In this document: in pieces, positions 1-5,171 of the stretch | How positions within the stretch are numbered: the stretch's first letter is position 1 | How the letters are laid out: each line of letters opens with the position of its first letter | NCBI GenBank assembly: GCA_016744725.1 | Contig: JADGDW010000199.1 | Coordinates: forward strand, 1-6,890 | Direction: 5' to 3' | DNA: 6,890 bases | DNA from: Candidatus Albibeggiatoa sp. nov. BB20 | GTDB taxonomy: Bacteria; Pseudomonadota; Gammaproteobacteria; Beggiatoales; Beggiatoaceae | The notes under the pieces: generated by a model | The model's database searches: none | The model's input: the letters and a program-made list of their open reading frames with translations, nothing else | Told to the model about the DNA's origin: nothing | Position numbers and translations under genes: made by a program

Positions 1-747
1 CACGGGAGGTACTCCCCTATCCGGCGTAACTGTAATTATTTCACCATCCGGTAAATCAGCAGTTACGACCACATCGGGCAAATACCAAATGGAATAGTTT
101 GCTCGTTGGATACGGCGGCATAAATCAACTTCTTCATAATATAAAAAGAATTGCTCATCAAAATAATTAACTTGCTTCAATACATCATGTCGAATAATCG
201 AATATGCACCCGGTACCCAATCCACTTTAGCCGCGACATTATGGTTTGCCCAAGTACGATCAAAACGGCCAAAAAATGTAGATTTCGGATATTTATAGGC
301 TAAACCCGATAAAGTTAGAAAGTGATTTAATAAACTCGGAAACATACGGGCTGAGGGCTGCCAACTGTTATCACGTCCGATTAAGCGTGCACCACCGACC
401 GCAACATTAGGATTTTCCCGCATAAATTCCAAAGATTGTGATAAAGCGAGTTCAGTCAAAAACGCATCAGAATTAAGCAATACAATAAATTCACCTGTGG
501 CTTGTTGAAAAGCTAAATTATTGGCCGCTGCAAATCCTAAATTTGTTTGGCTACGAATCAACATGACATGAGGAAATTCACGCTCCACCATATCCGCAGA
601 ATCATCTTTAGACGCATTGTCTACCACGATCGTTTCAAATTGAACTGAACCTGCTTTTTTCAATAAAGTTTGTAAACAACGGCGTAATAAATTACAGGTA
701 TTAAATGAAACAATTATCACTGAAATGTCAGGCTTACCTAATGTCAT
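1..747 (-). CDS. Glycosyltransferase family 2, rhamnosyltransferase-like, 3' end cut by the window edge
   Basis: The frame is open from an ATG at 747 to the left edge (249 codons, no stop seen), so the C-terminus is missing. It has the GT-A fold signature of family 2. The N-terminal strand ISVIIVSFN (residues 8-16) is followed by VVDNAS (41-46), LLNSDA (90-95, the metal/nucleotide-sugar D-x-D-like site), VDWVPGAY (175-182) and FLYYEEVDLCRR (201-212), where the acidic pair is the usual catalytic region of WbbL-type rhamnosyltransferases. No membrane segment is visible, so it is probably cytoplasmic or peripheral. The start overlaps the stop of the upstream glycosyltransferase by 4 bases (ATGA), implying translational coupling and a shared pathway, probably surface polysaccharide assembly. 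The sugar and acceptor cannot be told. Residues 230-249 lack the His-x-x-Gly-like segment expected after the acidic motif. Family assignment is confident; the specific function is not. Confidence 0.88.
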   Translation of the reverse strand, partial: MTLGKPDISVIIVSFNTCNLLRRCLQTLLKKAGSVQFETIVVDNASKDDSADMVEREFPHVMLIRSQTNLGFAAANNLAFQQATGEFIVLLNSDAFLTELALSQSLEFMRENPNVAVGGARLIGRDNSWQPSARMFPSLLNHFLTLSGLAYKYPKSTFFGRFDRTWANHNVAAKVDWVPGAYSIIRHDVLKQVNYFDEQFFLYYEEVDLCRRIQRANYSIWYLPDVVVTADLPDGEIITVTPDRGVPPV

Positions 748-1910
748 TGTTTATCTCTATCTGTACGAACCCAAGTTGCGTTTTTGGCAGCAGTTTTAAG
801 TGTTAAAGGCAATACGGTTAATTTCCACAAAATGTAAAACGGCGCGGTGAGCAAGATTAGAAAATCTTGTGCTGTGCCTTTACCTATCCACAATGCAGCG
901 AACACATGCCCAAACACAATACATAATGCAATTAATGCGTAAAGTTGTGTTGGCAAAAAGGGTATCAAAATAAGTACCAATAATAATAATACATGTATTG
1001 CCAATGGTAGTAATAATAGGTCTAACAGGGGTTCGATTAAACGCTGTTGACCTGACGCGGCGGCTTGATAAAGTGAAGGAATATGTTCACGCATCATACG
1101 AAAACGCCCACCTTCCCACCGTGCTCGCTGAGTTTTAGCCCCTTTTTGTGCAATTGGCATATCAGCACGTACCGTTGTATTATCAATGAATTGCACTTTT
1201 AAATGACGCTTCACCAAGGTGATATGGTATTCCAAATCTTCAACGATAGAGCTAGCAGTGTAAGGCACTTTTTGCAGGGTTTTGCGGGTTAAACCAAAGC
1301 CGTTACCTGAAATCCCCACCGATAAATTCCAAAACGCACGGCCTCGGGGTCTCAATACATTGAATGCAAGTAAGGCAACATTCAGCAGTCGATTACGGCG
1401 TGAGGCTTCAGGGTTATTCACCGTATAGCGACATTGTAGGCCATCAGCTCCTTGCATAAAAGTTTGCTCACAGACTTGGATAAAATTAGGCTCAACAGTT
1501 GTATCTGCATCGACAATTAGCAACGCATCAATTTCAGTTTGTTCTAGTAAATGTTTAAACGCAAAATCCAGCGCGTACCCTTTGCCACGCAGTTCATCAT
1601 TTTGCCGTTCCAGTATTTCTGCACCTGCTTGACGGGCTTTATCGGCTGTATCATCTATGCAATTATCAGCAATAACATAGACTTGATATTGACCATGTGG
1701 AGAATCACAACTCAGTAAGCTTTTAACCGTTTGGCTAATATTCTCGCTTTCATTGTGCGCAGGTACAATCACGGCTAAGTTTAATCCAGCTTCGTGATGG
1801 GCTTGGCGTGGTTTGTACAGTAATGCGCCTAGGGTTAAGAACAGTAGTTCAAACGTGCCAAATACAGTGACAGCGGCTAGTAAGATGGCAAACAAAATCC
1901 ATAAGCTCAT
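744..1910 (-). CDS. Membrane-bound glycosyltransferase family 2 (QxxRW type)
   Basis: This 388-residue enzyme should transfer sugars from a nucleotide-sugar at the inner face of the cytoplasmic membrane. One hydrophobic segment lies near the N-terminus (about residues 3-32). A GT-A domain follows, with AVIVPAHNE (46-54), IADNCIDDTA (80-89), the D-A-D metal site (134-136), GISGNGFGLTRK (199-210), the E-D pair (224-225) and QRARW (261-265). That is the D, DxD, ED, QxxRW order of cellulose, hyaluronan and related synthases. Three further hydrophobic segments sit at about 294-319, 322-343 and 348-371. It is much shorter than BcsA and has no PilZ domain, so a small synthase-like or oligosaccharide-building enzyme is more likely than cellulose synthase. 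Its TGA stop overlaps the ATG of the next glycosyltransferase. The start at 1910 is chosen because it leads directly into the first membrane segment; no strong Shine-Dalgarno sequence precedes it. The polymer made is unknown. Confidence 0.9.
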   Translation of the reverse strand: MSLWILFAILLAAVTVFGTFELLFLTLGALLYKPRQAHHEAGLNLAVIVPAHNESENISQTVKSLLSCDSPHGQYQVYVIADNCIDDTADKARQAGAEILERQNDELRGKGYALDFAFKHLLEQTEIDALLIVDADTTVEPNFIQVCEQTFMQGADGLQCRYTVNNPEASRRNRLLNVALLAFNVLRPRGRAFWNLSVGISGNGFGLTRKTLQKVPYTASSIVEDLEYHITLVKRHLKVQFIDNTTVRADMPIAQKGAKTQRARWEGGRFRMMREHIPSLYQAAASGQQRLIEPLLDLLLLPLAIHVLLLLVLILIPFLPTQLYALIALCIVFGHVFAALWIGKGTAQDFLILLTAPFYILWKLTVLPLTLKTAAKNATWVRTDRDKQ

Positions 1911-2025
1911 GGTAATTTTTCAGTGTGACTACAAGATACCGCTATTAAAAAAGATATGCTATGAAATGTCTAGTGTTGAAGTGGCTGAATCTGAAAGTTT
2001 AAATCTTGCTAAGTAGTAAATATTC

Positions 2026-2077
2026 GGTTTAAATAAAAATAAACCATTAAAATCAATATGTAGGCTGTTATTTTAAT
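2026..2077. repeat. AT-rich inverted repeats in the spacer between the Roco remnant and the glycosyltransferases
   Basis: Two short perfect inverted repeats lie side by side: GGTTTA/TAAACC (2026-2031 with 2040-2045) and ATTAAAAT/ATTTTAAT (2046-2053 with 2070-2077). They lie 80-130 bases beyond the Roco stop codon on that gene's strand, so they could be a weak transcript end. The stems are almost pure A-T and there is no clean U-tract, so this is only a possibility. The rest of the spacer (1911-2156) shows no gene. It should contain the promoter of the minus-strand glycosyltransferases, but I could not pick a convincing -35/-10 pair. Confidence 0.3.
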
Positions 2078-2156
2078 ACCATGCTAATTTTTTATAGTTA
2101 TCAATCAAAATGGGCTTATTTATTTTGCATCGTAAGACTGAGACGCTGAGTATTGT

Positions 2157-3311
2157 TTATTGTTGGACATCATCAGCATTGTTTATATTTGAGTTTTTAA
2201 CATCGCCGTTGATGGTGATATTTTGTGACATGATTTGTTCGGGTTTTTGCATATCAACAATACCATCTAAAAGTTGTCTCACTTTATATTCTTGGCGAAT
2301 TTTGCCGTTGTAATAAGGCTTGTTATCAAGGTAGCAACCAATCAAGTCTTCATATTCAACATAGACGGCTTGTCCTCTTTTATCTTTATCGGGTAATGGC
2401 ACGAGTTCAATTACGTCGAGTTTTTCAAAATCATCATGCAGTTCCCACAGGGTTTTACGGATTGTGGCGAAGTCATCACGTGTTACCCAAATTTGGATAT
2501 TTTTGTCTTCATTATCAGATTTTATCACAGCGGTTGTTTGATAGATTTTGTCATAAAGAACCACGCCTGTACGCCAATGTAATTGATTTAAAATATCTTT
2601 GTGCCGTTTAACAATGAATTTAGGCATGATGGAACGCGGTAAAAAATCGTATTCAAGTTTGAATTTTAGAGCTGTGTCGTAGTTAAAATTAAATTCGGGT
2701 TGTGGAACGGCTAGTAAGTCGGGGATTAAGATGGTTTCTGGATTGATTTTGTAGCACAGCTCAAATTTTTCCATTAACAGAATGATATGGCGATGTTTTT
2801 CAACGGGATAATGGTAGTCATGTTCGGTTTTAGGTTGGAGAATTTCATCGAGGCAATCGAGTGTTAAAACTCCCTGATGTTGGGCTAGTTGTGGTGCATT
2901 GATGATTTTGTATACAGCTTCTGTGACCCATTTAGGTTCTAGCACGTAGGTATCACGCAAGTCGAAATCTTTGAAATGGATAATTACGCCTAAGTCATGT
3001 AGAAATTGAACAAGGGTATTTTGTGCTGATTGATTAATATTATTTTTTTGACACAGATTTTTGTATTCTTGGTGTGAAACATAGTGTTCTGATAGGTTTT
3101 CGAGTGTGGTTTTGACTTCAAACCAGCTTTGTCCCCATAGCGTTTGTATAATTTCGACTTCGCTTAGGGCTTGGGATATGGCTTGTTGTAATTCGTTGAG
3201 TCCTGTTTTGTCTTTGCAGGAAATGCGGTGAAAGCTATGGATACCTTGGTATTTTTCACGTAAAAACGGTTGGTTGACTTCAAAACTGGGGTTTTCATCC
3301 ATTTTGTTCAA
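2157..3311 (-). CDS. Roc C-terminal part plus COR domain fragment of the Roco remnant
   Basis: This is the longest open piece of the broken Roco gene, 384 codons if counted from the TTG at 3311; the first in-frame ATG is three codons on. It begins inside the GTPase domain with N-K-M-D (2-5, G4) and H-R-I-S-C-K-D (28-34, G5). It continues into the COR dimerisation domain with FLHDLGVIIHF (103-113), TYVLEPKWVTEAVY (121-134) and FLPRSIMPKFIVKRH (223-237). The C-terminus ends in NITINGDVKNSN (364-375), a tail resembling the short Gly/Asn-rich ends of other bacterial Roco and effector-type proteins. The same frame stays open upstream through a stretch reading EYWLKHIESFG, so it is a fragment of a larger gene and not an independent start. 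Without a P-loop it cannot bind GTP. It may be translated, but I see no ribosome site that argues for it. Confidence 0.6.
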   Translation of the reverse strand: MNKMDENPSFEVNQPFLREKYQGIHSFHRISCKDKTGLNELQQAISQALSEVEIIQTLWGQSWFEVKTTLENLSEHYVSHQEYKNLCQKNNINQSAQNTLVQFLHDLGVIIHFKDFDLRDTYVLEPKWVTEAVYKIINAPQLAQHQGVLTLDCLDEILQPKTEHDYHYPVEKHRHIILLMEKFELCYKINPETILIPDLLAVPQPEFNFNYDTALKFKLEYDFLPRSIMPKFIVKRHKDILNQLHWRTGVVLYDKIYQTTAVIKSDNEDKNIQIWVTRDDFATIRKTLWELHDDFEKLDVIELVPLPDKDKRGQAVYVEYEDLIGCYLDNKPYYNGKIRQEYKVRQLLDGIVDMQKPEQIMSQNITINGDVKNSNINNADDVQQ

Positions 3312-3313
3312 TA

Positions 3314-3634
3314 CTATAAGTATGGGGGAGTCATTGCCAAAGCTTTCGATATGTTTGAGCCAGTATTCAATAAATGCCCTGTGACTTCGATTGGTTCTTG
3401 TTGTGTGTTTTGGGTTTGCAGTGTTAAGGATTGGATGTTAATGCCATGGGTTTTTGATTCTTGGGCATTAAATTCTTGATTGTTAAGTTGTTTTAAAAGG
3501 GAAGTTTTGCCAGCACCACCATCACCAACAAGGAGTATTTTTATTTCGTTTAAAGGTTTTTGTTCTTGTTCTAATGATTTGCAATAATGTTGAATTGCTT
3601 TGATACCTTGTTTGACTATTTCATATAGTGTTGT
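3314..3634 (-). pseudogene. P-loop half of the Roc GTPase, out of frame with COR
   Basis: Immediately after the TAA that closes the LRR frame, the same frame continues for 106 codons to TAG at 3316-3314. It encodes a linker (YEIVKQGIKAIQHYC), then NEIKILLVGDGGAGKTSLLK with the Walker A/G1 motif. Next come THGINIQS, the usual switch I/G2 neighbourhood of Roc domains, and EPIEV. After EPIEV the homology is lost in this frame and resumes in the COR frame, which places the deletion/frameshift near 3382. There is no early ATG in this piece, so it is unlikely to be translated on its own. The motif identification is direct; the missing G3 segment is inferred from family architecture. Confidence 0.8.
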
Positions 3635-4156
3635 TTATAAAGGATTTTTTTCTAAATCCAAATCACTCAAGTTTTGCAGTTGCCCAAACGACGTTGGCAG
3701 TTCTTTTAGCTGGTTTTCATTTAAATCTAAATCACTCAAGTTTTGCAGTTGCCCAAACGATGCTGGCAGCTCTTGTAGCTCGTTATGACTTAAGTCTAAA
3801 TAACTCAAGTTTTGCAGTTGCCCAAACGACGTTGGCAGTTCTTTTAGCTCGTTATTATGTAACATTAAATAACTCAAGTTTTGCAGTTGCCCAAAGGAGT
3901 CTGGGAGTTGTTCAATTTTGTTGCCAATTAAGAATAGCTTTTGTAGATAAATTAAGGAACACAAGCATTCAGGAATTTTCTTTATGCCACATTGATATAA
4001 ACCTAACTCTGTGACTTTATTTTGCGAATTGACCACGTAACATACTGAATTAAAATAAATTTTTTCCACCCTTCTTGGTTCTATACCAATCTCTTACTCT
4101 AATTGTTTAATAATTTCTGGTTTAGGCTTAAATAAATCTATGATGATTTCAAACAT
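3635..4156 (-). pseudogene. Leucine-rich repeat N-terminal part of the Roco remnant
   Basis: From GTG at 4069 an open stretch of 144 codons encodes a short cap (KVTELGLYQCGIKKIP) and then about five leucine-rich repeats of 23 residues. The consensus is LQNLSxLxLxxNxLxELPxSFGQ, ending at E-K-N-P-L before TAA 3637-3635. Upstream, in the same frame, ATG 4156 opens MFEIIIDLFKPKPEIIKQLE, followed by TAA (4096-4094) and EIGIEPRR leading into the GTG. The smooth continuation suggests one original frame with a nonsense codon at position 21; CAA to TAA is the simplest change. If only the GTG is used, the product would be a small free LRR protein of 144 residues, which is conceivable but unproven. LRRs normally act as a protein-binding surface. 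Confidence 0.7.
3666..3900 (-). repeat. 69-bp tandem repeats encoding the LRR units
   Basis: The motif CTCAAGTTTTGCAGTTGCCC (plus-strand sense) starts at 3666, 3735, 3804 and 3873, an exact 69-base period equal to one 23-residue LRR. The first 23 bases of each unit are identical in all four copies. Units one and three also agree over their first 46 bases, while unit two, between them, differs. Such similarity at silent positions points to recent duplication or gene conversion and not to protein-level conservation alone. The fourth unit decays after about 28 bases. Confidence 0.9.
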
Positions 4157-4180
4157 GGTAGTTATCTTTTAATTTTGAAA

Positions 4181-4297
4181 AAGATTTAACAGATTGATGG
4201 ATGGACAAGATTTAGATTGTAGATATTTTTAAGAATGATGGCAAATACTTGGTTTTTTAATCCTGAAAATCTTTAAATCTTGAGAATCCTGATTCAG
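4181..4297. repeat. Inverted clusters of a degenerate AATC(C/T)TG intergenic repeat
   Basis: The left cluster, read on the minus strand from about 4219 to 4181, contains AATCTAAATCTTGTCCATCC and then ATCAATCTGTTAAATC. The right cluster, read on the plus strand from 4257 to 4297, contains TTAATCCTGAAAATCTTTAA and then ATCTTGAGAATCCTGATTC. Both are built from AATCCTG/AATCTTG-like words, facing each other around a spacer of about 38 bases. Similar words recur in intergenic DNA of cyanobacteria and large sulfur bacteria as I recall them. Function is unknown. They could be a non-autonomous element remnant or a structured RNA. Confidence 0.5.
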
Positions 4298-4401
4298 ACA
4301 TTTTTGAACATAAGGCAAATAAGGATGGAATTTATTCTTCTTGTTCTTACACTGTTTGATAATGTCTGGGTTAATCATGAAAAATGACCCGAAGTATTGT
4401 T

Positions 4402-4430
4402 TAAAGTATATTAACACTCAGTAAAGTATA
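4402..4430 (+). promoter_or_regulatory. Direct repeat TAAAGTATA upstream of the sucCD promoter region
   Basis: Two identical 9-mers at 4402-4410 and 4422-4430 are spaced 20 bases start to start, about two helical turns, immediately upstream of a TTGACT hexamer. This geometry would suit a regulator binding on one face of the helix. The sequence matches no operator I recognise and the region is AT-rich, so chance cannot be excluded. Confidence 0.3.
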
Positions 4431-4434
4431 AATT

Positions 4435-4475
4435 TTGACTTGCTGTATAACACCATTATGCGTTATCCTTATAAT
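4435..4475 (+). promoter_or_regulatory. Candidate sucCD promoter region
   Basis: A perfect -10 hexamer TATAAT sits at 4470-4475, and a good -35 hexamer TTGACT at 4435-4440. The gap between them is 29 bases, too long for one sigma-70 promoter. TTGACT may instead pair with TATGCG at 4457-4462 (16-base gap), or TATAAT may work with a poor -35 and an activator. An inverted repeat ATAAC/GTTAT (4447-4451 with 4462-4466) lies between them and could be an operator. A start near 4482 would leave a leader of roughly 60 bases before sucC. Confidence 0.4.
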
Positions 4476-4533
4476 GTTATTTATAGTCATGATAAGTGAA
4501 TTTAATAAGTAACCTATAGCCTGTTTACTGTAC

Positions 4534-4544
4534 AAGGGTGAAGG
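4534..4544 (+). promoter_or_regulatory. Ribosome binding site of sucC
   Basis: AAGGGTG at 4534-4540 ends four bases before the ATG at 4545, and a second GAAGG abuts the start codon. Together with the N-terminal motif MNIHEYQAKKLF of SucC, this fixes the start. Confidence 0.7.
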
Positions 4545-5123
4545 ATGAATATACACGAATATCAAGCGAAGAAACTTTTTGCCGACTACGGCATTCCTGT
4601 TCCAACAGGACATCACGCTTCTAGTCCAGAAGAAGCAAAAAAGCAAGCCCAATTATTAGGTGGCGATGCGTGGATGGTTAAAGCCCAAGTTCATGCGGGT
4701 GGGCGTGGTAAAGCAGGTGGCGTTAAACGCGCGACTAGCCTAGATGAAGTGATAGCATTCACTAAAGACATGATAGGCATTCAGCTTGTTACTCACCAAA
4801 CAGGGGCAGAAGGCCAACCTGTCAATTCTGTTCTCATCGAATCCCCTTCTAATATTGCTAGAGAGCTTTATTTAAGCTTTGTTGTTGATCGTGCGACAAG
4901 ACGTGTTGCTATTATCGCATCAACTGAAGGCGGCATGGACATTGAAGCTGTTGCTGAAGCAACGCCTGAAAAAATTATTACACGCACAATTGACCCTATC
5001 GTTGGTATTCAAGGCTATCAATGCCGCGAAATCGCATTTGCATTAGGTTTAAGCGGTAATCAAGTCAAACAAATGACTAAAGTTTTATCTAGCTTATATA
5101 CATTATTTATTGATAAAGATTGA
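4545..5123 (+). CDS. sucC: SucC N-terminal fragment (ATP-grasp, up to the in-frame TGA)
   Basis: Ordinary translation would give 192 residues ending F-I-D-K-D. This piece keeps the ATP-binding glycine-rich loop but loses E197, N199 and D213, the residues that in E. coli SucC contact Mg and the phosphohistidine site. It also loses the whole C-terminal domain that contacts SucD. It should be inactive alone. It could matter only if the second fragment is also made and the two associate. Confidence 0.55.
   Translation: MNIHEYQAKKLFADYGIPVPTGHHASSPEEAKKQAQLLGGDAWMVKAQVHAGGRGKAGGVKRATSLDEVIAFTKDMIGIQLVTHQTGAEGQPVNSVLIESPSNIARELYLSFVVDRATRRVAIIASTEGGMDIEAVAEATPEKIITRTIDPIVGIQGYQCREIAFALGLSGNQVKQMTKVLSSLYTLFIDKD
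5121..5123 (+). other. In-frame TGA within sucC
   Basis: The codon reads GAT-TGA-AGC within the conserved KD-x-SLVEINPL segment. A single base change from TGC/TGT, TGG, TTA, TCA, CGA or GGA would create it. Downstream bases form only a 4-bp stem (GTTG/CAAC, 5130-5133 with 5138-5141). That is far short of a bacterial SECIS element, so selenocysteine insertion is not supported. Confidence 0.9.
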
Positions 5124-5171
5124 AGCTTAGTTGAAATCAACCCATTAATCACGACTGATACAGGTGACTTA

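Larger units (their letters stand above)
2157..4156 (-). pseudogene. Broken LRR-Roc-COR (Roco family) GTPase gene
   Basis: Read on the minus strand, this region encodes, in order, leucine-rich repeats, a Roc GTPase with P-loop GDGGAGKT (3523-3500), G4 NKMD and G5 SCK, and a COR domain: the standard Roco architecture. Three lesions break it. An in-frame TAA lies at 4096-4094 (codon 21 after the ATG at 4156). A second in-frame TAA lies at 3637-3635, just after the last LRR. Near 3382 a deletion plus frameshift joins P-I-E-V in one frame to E-Y-W-L-K-H in another. At that join the G3 region (normally W-D-F-G-G-Q-E) is absent, about 35 residues by comparison with the family as I remember it. The P-loop frame then ends at TAG 3316-3314. 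Intact relatives are dimeric GTPases with LRR-mediated protein binding. No full protein can be made from this copy by ordinary translation. A TAA at 4171-4169 just upstream supports 4156 as the original start. Confidence 0.85.
4157..4434. other. Gene-free spacer between the Roco remnant and the sucC control region
   Basis: This stretch holds degenerate AATC(C/T)TG repeats in inverted orientation (about 4181-4219 and 4257-4297). It also has a 9-base direct repeat, TAAAGTATA, at 4402-4410 and 4422-4430. Possible reading frames here are short and low in complexity; one on the minus strand (4417-4229) shares only a short PDIIKQ-like segment with the Roco N-terminus. I see no credible gene, RNA gene or mobile-element terminus. 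Confidence 0.6.

Noticed and set aside
1813..2016. Plus-strand frame at the left of the 1911-2156 spacer
   Set aside because: Half of it is antisense to the glycosyltransferase N-terminus. It has no domain or ribosome site.
3666..3900. CRISPR array
   Set aside because: The periodic repeats have no unique spacers and encode leucine-rich repeats in frame.
3600..4014. Plus-strand repetitive frames opposite the LRR region
   Set aside because: They mirror the 69-base LRR repeat on the antisense strand; the minus-strand reading gives classical LRRs.
4401..4652. Minus-strand open frame overlapping the sucC start
   Set aside because: It lies antisense to the sucC start and promoter, has no ribosome site or recognisable domain, and its sequence reflects the complement of SucC codons.
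3635..5123. Stop codon reassignment in this genome
   Set aside because: Both TAA and TGA interrupt frames, while TAA, TAG and TGA also serve as true ends of genes here (sucC, sucD, membrane glycosyltransferase). The Roco gene also has a deletion/frameshift that recoding cannot explain.
5121..5160. Selenocysteine insertion at the sucC TGA
   Set aside because: Only a 4-bp stem with an AAAT loop follows the TGA. A bacterial SECIS needs a longer stem with a conserved apical loop, and SucC is not a known selenoprotein family.
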